From NCBI GenBank assembly GCA_964016985.1, contig OZ024826.1:58108235-58172234 (forward strand): DNA of 64,000 bases. The letters are read 5' to 3'. Both the position numbers and the translations under genes were made by a program. The DNA is from Anodontia alba (taxonomy: Eukaryota > Mollusca > Bivalvia > Lucinida > Lucinidae). The notes beneath the pieces are model-generated. The model did not search any database, was not told where the DNA came from, and saw only the letters and a list, made by a program, of their open reading frames with translations. Position 1 is the first letter of the stretch. The number at the start of each line of letters is the position of its first letter. Shown piece after piece: positions 1 through 10,741 of this stretch.

Positions 1-138
1 TGAATCCCACATATAAAATGCTTCAAACATAGATATTCCTCTTGATGTCATTGGTAGGCTATGTTCAGTGATTGTGACTCTTCCTGGACATCTTCTATAC
101 TATTTATCATCAAATACACAACTATATAAAGACATTAC

Positions 139-273
139 CGGTTCAATGTTTCATCATGCTGTGCCCGTAACTGAGACAATTCTTTCTGTAAATTCTCAGT
201 GTTGTCTTTCCCATTGGTTATATCTTTATGTTTCTGTAACTGCTGTGACAGCTTTCTGTTTTCATCTGACAAT
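139..273 (-). CDS. Gene 1 coding exon 7 (coiled coil, last one visible)
   Basis: 135 bases. One base completes the Arg codon begun in exon 6 (AG|A), then 44 codons, ending in phase 2 at AACCG|GTAATG. The acceptor is TCTATCTTTAG|ATTG. The sequence LSDENRKLSQQLQKHK... to AQHDETLNR continues the coiled coil. The open end in phase 2 means the gene continues leftwards outside this window. Confidence 0.8.
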
Positions 274-297
274 CTAAAGATAGAAAATTGATAAACA

Positions 298-466
298 ATG
301 GAGATTATATAAGGATCTATCATTGGTGAGAGGGGGTAGATAGAAAAATCCGTCCCGAAGATCACTGTTTGGCATCACGAGGCATGCCGAGTGATGCTAG
401 GCAGTGATCGCGAGGAACAGATTTTTCTATCTACCCCGCACACCTATGATAGATTCTTTTTCTTGC
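298..466. repeat. Foldback flanking gene 1 exon 7
   Basis: GATCTATCATTGGTGAGAGG...GGGTAGATAGAAAAATC and the inverse GATTTTTCTATCTACCCC...ATGATAGATTC, enclosing ~70 bases with GGCATCACGAGGCATGCCG. It starts ~25 bases upstream of the exon 7 acceptor. Confidence 0.7.
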
Positions 467-1229
467 ACACTTTTCCTTTCTGAACGTAGACGTTAAAATG
501 ATGCAATCGCTTCGATTGCAGACGTCCGCCACATTGTGATGATTACGGTGGCGTTTAATCACGTCATTACATTCAGTGATGTAAATCTTAACGATGGCTT
601 ACGTGACCTTCAAATACAACCAATGCTCATCAAACACGTGAGAATTCTCGATTTTTATCTTACTCTTGGTAGGATAACCTGGGTAGGATAAGAATTTCTA
701 TCCCAGGGTTAAATCCAGAATTTCTTTATCTGGTGTGTAAGAATGAATTGAATATAAGTCGTACCTAAATATTTTTTCTAGAACTTATCTCGTACATACT
801 CAGCTATACAGTTATTGTGGAGATTACATTGTTTACTTTGTGTATAATTCATTGACTGCTTTCTAACCACGGCGTACCATGAAATCCTAATGTTTGACGT
901 TGATATATATATATAGTCAGTTAACATAAATCTGTTTATGCCTCCATACAGGTATAAACAGATGAGTATTTACTGACCATTATGTCACAGGGGGAATATT
1001 GAAATTTCTGTTCAAATCATGGGGATTCCAAGCTATGCTATGGTCAGTAAACATGCATCTGTAGATAATTGCACAAGATATCTATAATCAATACCGCATC
1101 GATGCATCTCATGAATATTTGACCCATGAAGGATCTTTTCAAAATGACAGTAGACGATAATCGAAACTATGCTTTATTTTTCAGAGACAAAATGTTGCTA
1201 CTTGGCAGATGGTGTTCATGAAATGTCAA

Positions 1230-2450
1230 GCCTTATTTCTCATAAAATAGAAAAAATAGAATGCTGTATGCTGCTGTTGTGAGTGTAGCTTTAAGGATTG
1301 AAAGCCAAAGACTACGACTCATACTAATAATATAACAATTAAACCCAGTCAGTGCTTTCAGTAGAAATGTCATCTGCAGATTTCCGATTTCAAAATTAAT
1401 AGTTGACATGGCATCAAATTCCAGTAGCAGATGTTCATAAAAACATAAATTTGGTAAAGAAACACCCAAGAATATAAATGAAGATACACAGGATATGACA
1501 TACTCACAAGTATTATTTAGCTCGGGTTCCTTCTCTAGTTATGGAGCAGGCATTAGTTAAACATTTTCCCATACAAGATAAATTAGAAATATTTGTTACC
1601 ATGGCTAGTAAACTTCTTGAGCCATACTTTTTCCAATTTTATGTTTATTATCACTATGCATTCAGTTATCTGGTTGCCAAAGCAACAAATATTTCCGACT
1701 GACTTTTAATGGGAAAATTGATTAAAGGACACTAAATAAAACAATTTAACATAATCTTGCCACAAATTTGCCCTCTGCCAATTTTGTGTTTGTTAAAGGA
1801 ACACCAAAGAAAAATGACTGCATTATTTTAACGATATCTATTCAGTGATTTTAAAGCATGTGTCATTTAAAGATGTTCTATACTAAAACTATCGGTTTCT
1901 GCGACTTCTGAAAACAGCGGACGTGCGTTGAAAAAAAAAAAAAAAAAAAAAGCTTGGCGAAAGATCATCTACGGAACATGTTTTGCAAATCAGTTCAAAT
2001 GGCTCCACTAGTTGCGTAGAGGATGTTAGAGAAACATTAAAGTTTATCAGCTTTTGAGGAACTTTGTTGCCATGGCAACTGGAGACATGCACATAAAAAC
2101 ATAAATTTGATAGAGCACCACTCAAACGACATGCTTGCATTATTTCAAAGAAATCAATTTATGCGTTTGGAGCAGATTTCTTATCTTAAACTTACTACAG
2201 CCAAGGAAATCGGGGTCACTCAAATTGCTTCATTAGGTAAAAGTTGCCATTCGTTACGATGAAGTTGCTTTTGAACGAGTTTGTAATTATGAGTCTATGG
2301 GAAACATTTGTTGCCATTACAACCAAACTAAGGGAAATATAAGAATAATAAACATAATTTGTTAGAAAGCCACCAAACAAATATACCTGAAGGGTTTCAA
2401 TGAAATCCATTCAGTGCGTTTGGAGATTTCTTATTTTAAGAAAAAAAAAA
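1230..2450. repeat. Degenerate direct repeats in intron 6 of gene 1
   Basis: Three diverged units containing TAAAAACATAAATTTG, a GTTGCCATGGCAAC-like block and CAGTGCGTTTGGAGATTTCTTA-like ends, near 1340-1470, 1990-2190 and 2270-2440. Poly(A) at 1930-1950. Confidence 0.5.
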
Positions 2451-2737
2451 AACATAGTAAAGGAGCATTTGTGGCAAGATTAACTTGTTTCTTCATTTAA
2501 TATAGAGAAAATGGCATTAAATCATTTTTCTATTGTTATTGGACTTACTGGCAGCCAATCAAAATGGCAGACCATCATAAAACACAAAATCGATTTTTCC
2601 CAACCCAAGCCAAATTTCTACCAAATAAGGCTAAACTCCCTTCATCGGGTTTGAAAGAGATGTAGTTTGAGACGGGCGTATAGGACAAAGGTGATAATGG
2701 CTCATCCTAAGCACAGGCAAAACAAATATACACTGAA

Positions 2738-2773
2738 AATGAACACACACACATACACATACACATACACACC
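2738..2773. repeat. CACACATACACA tract in gene 1 intron
   Basis: GT-rich on the gene strand (GTGTGTATGTGTATGTG), starting about 25 bases after the donor of exon 6. Confidence 0.9.
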
Positions 2774-2796
2774 CATAAACAATAAATTTAACTCAC

Positions 2797-3323
2797 CTTT
2801 TATTATCTTCTTTTAGCTTAGATACTTCATTCTGGAGTTTTTCCAATTCATTCTTTTGATTTCTGCTCTGCTTCAATAAGTTATCGTGTTTGGTTTTCAC
2901 CTGGTTGTTTTCTGCATTTACTTTGTCCAATCTTGTGCTAATCATAGTGCAAACACTCTCCAATGTCTTCATTTCATTTTTTAATTTAATCTGCTCAGTT
3001 TCTTGATCACTTAAACGTTTTTTAATTTCCTCTGGATCATGATGTAATTCTCGTAATCTTTCGTTTTCTTTTTCCAATTCTTTTATCTGTTCTTTAAGCT
3101 CTTCTGTGTTTACAGCTTGACACTCTGCGTTATGAAGACGCTTTTCTAACTCATTGTAAGAAGTCTGAAGGGCATTGTAATCGTCTATAAGTTTGCTTTG
3201 GCTTGCTTCTGCATTTTTAAATCTCACATATAAATTCTCCGCATGATCAAAAGTGACGGCTGAAGATCTCTGTTCTGGATTGTTGCTGGAACAATTTCCT
3301 AAACAATTATTTGATAACAATTC
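2797..3323 (-). CDS. Gene 1 coding exon 6 (long coiled-coil exon)
   Basis: The largest exon: 175 codons plus 2 bases, acceptor TTTCTTTCAG|GAA and donor AAAAG|GTGAGT. It opens with a short Cys/Asn-rich non-helical hinge (ELLSNNCLGNCSS), then about 150 residues of unbroken Glu/Lys/Gln/Leu coiled coil, ending KLKEDNKR. A GT-rich tract (read on the gene strand) starts about 25 bases beyond the donor. No motif identifying a particular scaffold family was recognised. Confidence 0.88.
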
Positions 3324-3544
3324 CTGAAAGAAATACAAAGATGATTTTAAGTTCATAAAATAACGTTTCCCTTCTTCCAGGCAGAACAGTTAAAAGATCG
3401 CTGAAAAGTACATAACGGTAACGAAAAAAGATGCGATTTACACTGCAGATTTATGCAAGTCAGATTTTGTCTTTATGTTATACTACACAAAATAAATTGG
3501 TTTGAACGTTCGGCTTTCACAATTATTTATTATGTTTTACATTG

Positions 3545-3790
3545 ATCTATAGCTTATAGTAATGATGCCTTCCCAGGGGTTTGGGATAACAAGGAAACGT
3601 ACCCATTTGTCTTCAGGGACCAAGGCTACATTGGCAAATATTTTAAAGGAAAAAGAAAATAAAACAAATTTTTGGGAACATGGAATATAGAAATCGTGGA
3701 AATCACTTTTAGGAAACAAGGGAACATGGCCAATCATTTTCAGGGAACATGGGAATATGTATTCCCCTGGGAGGCCTCAATAATGCAACA
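3545..3790. repeat. Foldback with CCTTCCCAGGGG ends
   Basis: GATGCCTTCCCAGGGGTTTG at the left and ATTCCCCTGGGAGGCCTCAA at the right, with internal direct repeats of GGGAACATGGNAATA. In intron 5 of gene 1. Confidence 0.55.
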
Positions 3791-3835
3791 TGATAAATGA
3801 ACGCCAAAAGAAATTAATAGGCTTGGCCGGTCCAC

Positions 3836-4032
3836 AGCATTTCCTATAGGATATCAGGGGATCCCAGCGAAGAGTAAGATCAGCCAGTGTATCCGTGCAG
3901 TCTAATCAGAGTCATCGCTGTCCGTCTGAAGACGATTGGATCCTTGGCTACGCACAGAGTGCTGATGCTTAGGCTGAGCTAAGTTTTCGCTGGGCGCACA
4001 TGCAATCTTATAGGCAATTATGTGACCTGGTT
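3836..4032. mobile_element. H3 foldback element, decayed
   Basis: Same order as 13028-13268: CACAGCATTTCCTATAGG, CCAGCGAAGAGTAAGATCAG, GGATCCTTGGCTACGC, TTCGCTGGGCGCACATGCA. Pairing is much decayed. Confidence 0.7.
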
Positions 4033-4254
4033 CATTTGGACGTTATATTCCCTGAAAACCGAAACTGAAACAAAATTGTGAATTCAGAAAACATTACGGT
4101 AATATACTTCCGGGAAAAAAAATTACCCTGCTTTTCAGAAAGTCATTTTTGCTGGCGCTTTACTCTGAAGAAGTAAATTTGCAAACTTTTGTCACGATTT
4201 AATGCAAAACCTTTTTATCATAATTACCTATGCACGAAAAGTTTTATTCTATTT

Positions 4255-4720
4255 ATTACAGGAAGCAAACATGGTTTTCGCCAGGTCCCGAGGGAGGTGT
4301 TGAAAACCGAGACCACAGGCCAATGTTTTCAGGTCATTTTAGAACCTAATGAATGTTAATGCATTCAAAAAAAGAAAAAAAAAAAAAAAAAAAAAGGTTC
4401 GATCGCTTTATTGCATAAAAACTGAAAACATCTGTTACATTTAGCATTATTTCTCGCGCTATTTTATTTCGCCTTTTCACCAGTGTCTCGCTGACACAAG
4501 TTCCAACGATTATGCTCGTTCCGACAGTAAACATCTCATGATGACAGCTGATCGCTTTAAAAGTGCCGCGCATGGCGTTTTAATTCGGTGGCCCCGGTAC
4601 GAGCATATTGAAAATTGCGTAACCATGCATTAACAGCGCGATTGATATTCCTTGTTAATATATGGCTTCTTGCCGGTTAATTTACGGCTGTTAATAGCGT
4701 GCGGCACTACTTTTTATGCG
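4255..4720 (-). mobile_element. Related element, reverse orientation, palindrome half lost
   Basis: Shares CCAGGTCCCGAGGGAGGTGT, TGCATAAAAACTGAAAACAT, GCGCTATTTTATTTCGCCTT and CCGGTTAATTTACGGCTGTT with 51985-52440 read backwards. The palindrome arm is truncated, and a poly(A) run interrupts it at 4366-4396. Confidence 0.7.
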
Positions 4721-5100
4721 ATAATTATTTTTAAAACATTCTTTCCCATAGTAAAAAATGGCTGCTAATTAAACAAAAAGATATTCGGTAAGTAGTCTGG
4801 TGGCAGGTTTTTAACAAGTTCTGCATGTTCATTTTTTTTTTAATTTTTCACATTATTTTTATGGCACATTAATAATTAAAAGCCAGCGGAAAAAACAAAA
4901 CCTGTTTTCTAATTTCAGAAATCCAAATATTCGGTTTATTATAAAAAACTGCATATGTCAGATGCATTTTTGGCCTAGGCAATTCAAATGAGTACCCGCA
5001 ATATATGCTTTTATCGAGTTAGATAAAACTTTGTCAGGCTTACTTGACTGTGTGCTTATAGGGATATGGGCGGTAATTAGATCGAACACGATATATTTAC

Positions 5101-5239
5101 CTTATCCGCAAGCTCTTTCTGATCCAGTAATAGTTGCATCTGCAGTTCGGTGTGGGCAGCCAGCATGTCTTTAAGGTCTTCACGCAGTTTCTTGTTCTCA
5201 TCCTCAGACTGGCTTAAACGAGCTTCGGCCTTTGTCAAC
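5101..5239 (-). CDS. Gene 1 coding exon 5 (coiled coil)
   Basis: 139 bases. One base completes the split Arg codon from exon 4, then 46 codons end at GATAAG|GTAAATAT in phase 0. The acceptor is TTTATCAG|GTTGAC. Residues run LTKAEARLSQSEDENKK... to LLLDQKELADK, a clean heptad-rich segment with regularly spaced Leu. It is separated from its neighbours by introns of about 1.8-1.9 kb that contain short foldback repeats. Confidence 0.85.
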
Positions 5240-5857
5240 CTGATAAACAAAATTATCTTCATATTTACTGCACAACGCATTCAAACGGTCATTGTGCCAT
5301 ATGGGAACTGAGAAGGTGAAGACCAACCTGTGCATATGCGCAGTCTAACCAGGGTTTTCCTTGTTCATTGACTACTGTAAAATAAAAGTCAACATCGACT
5401 ACTGTAAAACACTTATATTTAGCATTCACTTGATTTTGGAACTGTTTGCGATCTAAGCAAAACCCGCCAAAATAAAACTCCGCGAATACTCAATTTTCAA
5501 TAACTATATATAATGTGGCATAGGCTGTGATCTATGATTGTGGCTATTCCTGGACATCTTCGCTGAAAGTATGACTGCGTCAAAAGTAAAGCCACCAAAT
5601 TTTGAAACCGTAGACTAAGTGTTTTACAGAACAGAGCCTCAGTAAAGGGGCAACGAAAGCCCTGATCAGACTGTGCAACTGTGCGGGCTGAACGGGGCCT
5701 TCGTTACCCGTATGTGGTCCGTTTTTGACGTTCACCTCATGTACTTGATACAGTCTACCATCTGTGTGTGGCAGCAGATGGTATACAAAAATATTGCACT
5801 TTTATAATTTCATTGATTTCAGAGACGTATGAACCGCAAAGTCAGGAAACGTATTTT

Positions 5858-6046
5858 TGTATATGTACGCCCAGCGAATATCCAGATCAGCCTGCGCCTT
5901 CCCGCAGTCTGACCAGAATCGTCACTAGGCATATTTTGGATAGCCAAGAATGCAACGTTCCTTCATGTGGACAACAAATACTCTGATCAGACTGTACATA
6001 TGCGCAGGCTGATATGAGTCTTCGTTGGGTGCACATATCGGAAGGT
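5858..6046. repeat. H3 element, partial
   Basis: GTACGCCCAGCGAATATCCAGATCAG..., GGATAGCCAAGAATGC, GACTGTACATATGCGCAGGC, TTCGTTGGGTGCACAT. The inverted halves are recognisable. Confidence 0.65.
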
Positions 6047-6138
6047 ACAGTTTCTCACGCTGTGGCTCATATACAAGACATGTTCGAACATAGTGCTACT
6101 AGCTTGTGAAATGGCTTATCATGTGGGCTACTTCATAA

Positions 6139-6509
6139 TCAAAGCACTGACAGCACTGGTGGGTCGAATGTCTCTGAGAGTGTGCTGGGAAAATGGTCCT
6201 GAATGGGGACTTCAGACTATTTCTTTTAACTTTCTGTAATTTTAAGAAAACAGTGCAGACCCTCATCAGACGCCGCGTTCTGTGGAGTTTTATCTTGGTC
6301 TGCACTGTTTGCCAATGTCCCAAATGTCCCAGTCCAGGTTTTACAGATAACCCTTTATTAACACTACTATGACGTCACAGCGACAAGAATAGTGCGGCGG
6401 CTATAAATAACTTTTACCTGGATTTCATCATTTACACTGGTCAGTGATAATCACGTGGTCAACACCTTAACGAATTTTTGGCGTTTGTGTACTATGGCTG
6501 GATTGTAAA
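6139..6509 (+). mobile_element. Composite H2 element copy 1
   Basis: A ~370-bp non-coding element: AATCAAAGCACTGACAGCAC..., then the H2 hairpin (here decayed), then CCAGGTTTTACAGATAACCC, a TGACGTCA at 6370-6377, TATAAATA at 6402-6409, an ATTGGTC-like stretch, TAATCACGTGG, and the end TTGTAAACAGTTGATCCAA. No ORF. Related copies at 8903, 12118, 13401, 14731 and 28400. Confidence 0.8.
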
Positions 6510-7141
6510 CAGTTGATCCAAACAACAGAATTCCGCGGAAGGCGTGTCGCACCTGTTGGTATCTGACAGTATTATATAATATAGTTACACACTACGATTC
6601 CCTAAGAATGACAGTCATTAGACCGTTAAATGTTGGGCATGGTCCAAAATAATAGAACAGTGTTTGAGTCCTGGTTAAGGAAAAGTGTATGCCAGGTTTG
6701 ATAGCTATACTGATTGATAGCTATGCTTTCCTTTTTAATTTTCCTAAGGTGCCTCATTCTATGTCTTTGATCGGGCTCTCCGTTGCTCCACTTACGATTT
6801 GCTCTGGTTGTCAGTTTCTATGGTGTTTGCCACAAGCACTCGTCCTTATTTCATTACAAAGATTTTTTGTTTATGTTTTTCTGTGATTTTCACTGAATGA
6901 GATATGGATCTATGTGAGTCCAATATTTTTGTACGTTTTCAACATTTGAACTTTTGGCTTAAAGCAGCTCGTCTGGCCTAGAAAACTTGACATTTCAACT
7001 GTTTACATTTTTGTGAGTTGTTCATTGCTCTCAATGGGTCATACCTTTTAGAAACTTTTCAGCATTCACTGATAGTAGCAGATATAGCTACGTTTCAAAG
7101 AGTAAAAGGGCTGTAACACCTCAGATTCCAGAGCACCTTAC

Positions 7142-7332
7142 CTAAAGGACATCTGCTTCTCCTCCTGTGATAATTTCTTGCGCGGATGTACTTCCGCTGG
7201 GTTGGTTCTAATGCCTGATAACTCCAGCGATTTTACATTATTTTTCTTTTCAAGTTCCTCTAGTTGGGAGATCATGCTTTGAAGTTCTGCACGGCTCATC
7301 ATTGCCTGCTTTTCTTCCATACCAACAATTTT
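7142..7332 (-). CDS. Gene 1 coding exon 4 (coiled coil with a proline break)
   Basis: 191 bases, starting in phase 0 and ending in phase 2 (TTTAG|GTAAGG). The acceptor is a clear pyrimidine tract, TTTTTTCAG|AAA. It begins KIVGMEEKQAMMSRAELQ, continues as a coiled coil through LEELEKKNNVK, then breaks at GIRTNPAEVHPRK and resumes as a charged helix. The two prolines mark the likely end of the first rod segment. The plus-strand reading of this segment is a shadow. Confidence 0.85.
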
Positions 7333-7397
7333 CTGAAAAAAGAATGTGAGCATTCATTTGATTTTTCCATATCACTACGTTAACACGCCTATGTAAA

Positions 7398-7690
7398 CTG
7401 TAACCTTTTAGCCATAGCTCTAGGTAAACCATTTGTTTTAAACCAAAATATTGATATTGTTCTTATTTTCCACACAAGTATATATGTTGTGGATACTCAT
7501 TCGAAGCGCCTCGCAGAGCTGCGAGGCGCTTCTAATGAGTACACACAACATACGTTTTTAGGGACAAAAACGAAAGATATTTATCTAACTACCCTCTTAT
7601 CTTTAGCTATGTTAGCCATGCCATTTTCGCCATATAATATGGGAAATGAGAATATTTGGGTTGTGAAGTACATAAAAACATATGGTTATG
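7398..7690 (+). mobile_element. Element with an H1-related hairpin, different ends (type b)
   Basis: Contains a hairpin at 7481-7554 with arms ATACTCATTCGAAGCGCCTC and the inverse. The flanks differ from the H1 MITE: left TTAGCCATAGCTCTAGGTAAA and right CTTATCTTTAGCTATGTTAGCC form inverted repeats of their own. The 24680-24915 element shares these flanks. Exact ends are unclear. An open frame reading through it is not a gene. Confidence 0.7.
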
Positions 7691-8039
7691 AAGTAGACAG
7701 GCTGTCAGAAGCAATAATCAAATTGAAAATCTGGTTTATAAACTGCAAAATAAAAACAAATAATGTGACTTAAAATGTGAACCTCTGTTTTCAGTATATG
7801 TTAGGTGGGGTGGGGCATGAGGGTACACATTATACAGACATGTAAATGTAGTGCTAGATTAAAGCAGTTTACACCATCTATAGTGACTGTTTGCGAAAGC
7901 AAAATCAGTTCTTTATGCACAGGCGGGAATGCATCTCCCGAATAAAACAGTAGAAACAAGCAAATTCAGTGAATTTTCGTCTCCCGCATTTGAATTTTAT
8001 TTTGAGGGGTATTATCTCTAGCAGATAAAAAGAAACTAA

Positions 8040-8668
8040 TTATTTATTATTATGTCTCTAAGTTAAAAATGCGGAAAAAGTGATAAAAAATTATTTCAGG
8101 ATTCTGAAAAAAAAACACATGCATATCTTCAGGCCATCCTAAAAACCCATGTAGTTTCAAAAGGATCGGCCAAAAACTGTGGGAGGAGTTAAGGGGACAA
8201 GGTACCTACTCCCTATAGACTTTTGTAATATTAGAACTAAAAAATGTCTAAGTTAAAAATGCGGAAAAAGTAATAAAAAATTATTTCAGGATTCTGAAAA
8301 ATTCACATGCATATCTTCAGGCCATCCTAAAAACCCATGTAAAGTTTCAAAAGGATCGGCCAAAAACCGTGGTAGGAGTTAAGGGGACAATGTACCTACT
8401 CCCTATAGACCTCTGTAATATTAGAACTCAAAAAATGTCTAAGTTCAAAATGTGTAAAAAGTGATAAAAAATAATTTCAGGATTCTGAAAAAAACACATG
8501 CATATCTTCAGACCATCTTAAAAGCCCCTGTTAAGTTTCAAAAGGATCGGACAAAAACTGTGGGAGGAGTTAAGAGGACAAGGTACCTACTAAAAATTCG
8601 GAACCACGCACCACAGAAAGCCGAAAACAGTGTCCCTCCACTTTTATTCGAAAAGGCGGGGGACAACA
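8040..8668. repeat. Three tandem ~190-bp units, opposite orientation to 55167-56541
   Basis: Units start near 8055, 8247 and 8437 (ATGTCTAAGTTAAAAATGCGG...CAGGATTCTGAAAAA...AAAAGGATCGG...AGTTAAGGGGACAAGGTACC). They are followed by GGAACCACGCACCACAGAAA and GGCGGGGGACAAC, matching the start of the 55.2 kb element in reverse. The far end is not recognisable. Confidence 0.78.
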
Positions 8669-8902
8669 AGAAGCATCTTAAAAAATGAAGATACGCGACG
8701 AAGAATAGTAGATATCTTTTTACAATTTTCAAATATTATAATAGAGATTCTTAAAACGAAATTCACTTTACACCTATTTTCCTGAGCTACTAGAAGAATT
8801 GCCAAGGGACTCAAGAAAACGAGTTCGAATCAGTGACAGTAAACGAGCCATCGGTGTTCGAGTCAATGAAGTTTTACTGATGGTAATTTTAGGGTCAACT
8901 GT

Positions 8903-9257
8903 TTACAATCGAGCCATACACCAAAATTTCCTTAAGGTTGTTGTCCACGGGATTTTCATAGACCAATGGAATCAAAGCGCGTGTTTATACGAAACCCAGG
9001 TAACTTAGCCGAGCTATTCTTGTCACTGTAACGTCAGAGTGTCCCATGCAGAGGGTTATTTGTAAAACCTGGAGTGGGACATCGACACTGTGCAGATTAG
9101 AAGCCACAGAACGCGGCGTCTGATCAAGGTCTGCACTGTTTGCTTACATTACAGGTAGCTAAGGATTAAACGAAACAGTTTTAAGTGCCCGTTCAGGACC
9201 ACTGTCACAGCCTACACTCAGAGCCAACCGACCCACACGTGCTGTCAGTACTTTGAT
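8903..9257 (-). mobile_element. Composite H2 element copy 2 (reverse)
   Basis: Reverse orientation, from TCAACTGTTTACAATCGAGC to TGTCAGTACTTTGATTA. It keeps the TTCCTTAAGGTTGTTGTCCACG, CCAATGGAATCA and CTGTAACGTCAGAG blocks and the H2 hairpin with one arm decayed. Ends ~35 bases from exon 3 of gene 1. Confidence 0.8.
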
Positions 9258-9290
9258 TATCTAGAGCTCTACAATGACACCACTTGTTAC

Positions 9291-9461
9291 CTGCAGTAGT
9301 TTCTGATTTTCAAGTGTAACTTTTGCAGCTTCGGCCTCTGCTCGGGTAAGCTTGGATTTCAAGTTCATGTTGTTGGTTTCTAACCTATGGATATCTTCTA
9401 TGTAGGATTTCATCGTGTCGTCTGTTTTCTTCGATTCTTCTTCCAGCAGCAATTTCTCCTT
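9291..9461 (-). CDS. Gene 1 coding exon 3 (coiled coil)
   Basis: 57 codons, phase 0 at both ends, with acceptor CTATATAG|AAGGAG and donor CTGCAG|GTAACAAG. Continuous Glu/Lys/Leu-rich sequence (KEKLLLEEESKK..., ending ENQKLLQ) without Pro or Gly, as expected of an alpha-helical coiled-coil rod. A decayed minus-strand repeat element ends only about 35 bases downstream of the donor (near 9257). Confidence 0.85.
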
Positions 9462-10169
9462 CTATATAGGGAAATAAATCATGTATATTTCAATGTTTTC
9501 ATTTTAGGGATTCCTCCTATCCAAAATTCTGCATAATAATAATAATTATGATGATGAGGTTGATGATGATGATGATGATGATGATGATAATGAAGGTCTT
9601 AAAAGCAGTTTTATTTCATATTTTCAGACGGAATATAGGAAAGATATATCTTGGCTAGTGTCTTCATCCTTTAAATTCAATTGAGTTCATCCGTAATGTC
9701 CTTTCAGGTTCTACACGATTTGCTTTATAAAGTGGCTTATCCGGGGTAAATACATGCGTACATTGCCCGTTAAAGTGTAGACAGACGCTACACAAATCAT
9801 TGCGCATTCCACGCGTGTTAATTTACCAGGTAGACTAGCTACTAGTCTGATAATAAGTCTGATCCTTTTCTTTATTAGAAGATTACCAACTTCTGAATGA
9901 TGGCAAGACTACCCGGTAGAGTCTTCTATGCACATACTGGCTAGGTATTATGTTAAAATCGAGAAAAGAGACTAGACTAACTAAAATATATGTCTGTTTT
10001 TTTTCAATGCAAATAGATGGTTTTGTTTCCATATTATTCATGTTAACGCCTAGTGGCTAGGCTATACAGACAATGTTGTATGTCGGAACTATTTTTTCTT
10101 CTTCCTTAAAACTGCTCCTCGACTATTTGTCAATATTTCAGAATACTGAAACTTATCAAACTTATTTAC

Positions 10170-10343
10170 CTTATATGTGTCAACTTGAGCTCGCAGTGTG
10201 TCATTTTCAGTCTTGAGCTCTCGCACTTCTGTGTCCTGTCCGTCAGATTTGGTGGACTTCTTCGAACTAAGAGATATTTTAGATGATTTGGATGTTTTAT
10301 CTTCATTCTCTTTTATGTCGTTTTCGTCGTTTTCGTCGTTCAC
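10170..10343 (-). CDS. Gene 1 coding exon 2 (acidic/Ser-Lys linker)
   Basis: 58 codons, phase 0 at both ends. The acceptor reads ATATATTGCAG|GTG and the donor AAG|GTAAATAAG. The start is an Asp/Glu/Asn-rich repeat (NDENDENDIKENEDK), then a Ser/Lys-rich basic stretch, then the beginning of a coiled coil (VRELKTENDTLRAQVDTYK). An ATT/AAT trinucleotide microsatellite lies about 33 bases upstream of the acceptor. The low-complexity first half is probably a flexible linker between the N-terminal head and the rod. Confidence 0.82.
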
Positions 10344-10374
10344 CTGCAATATATGTTATAATGCATGAATATCA

Positions 10375-10375
<1 letters not shown>

Positions 10376-10420
<45 letters not shown>
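10376..10420. repeat. (AAT)n microsatellite
   Basis: About 15 AAT units, 33 bases upstream of the exon 2 acceptor of gene 1. Confidence 0.95.
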
Positions 10421-10436
10421 TGTATGAATGGAGAGC

Positions 10437-10545
10437 AACTACCCGGATGATACTTTGCGCATGCGCAGGATAATCGGAATCAGCGCATTTTGCGCATGTT
10501 TGAAGACATTTTTTCTCTTGAGGCCCGTGTATACCCACGTTTTAC
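10437..10545. repeat. GCGCATGCGCAGGAT-type repeat
   Basis: CCCGGATGATACTTTGCGCA|TGCGCAGGATAATC, TTTTGCGCATGTTTGAAGAC, TTTTTTCTCTTGAGGCCCGT. A short dispersed repeat also seen at 16190-16270 and 56755-56840. On the acceptor side of gene 1 exon 2. Confidence 0.6.
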
Positions 10546-10638
10546 ACCATATATAATGAGGGAATAACATAATGTATCGTGGTTCGTGTAATAGACAACA
10601 GACAGACAAACGAACTGCAACAATAACAAAAGAAAAAA

Positions 10639-10741
<103 letters not shown>

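Noticed and set aside
7489..7773. 94-codon plus-strand frame as a gene
   Set aside because: Begins in an H1-type hairpin and lies within a repeat element seen again at 24.7 kb with the frame broken.
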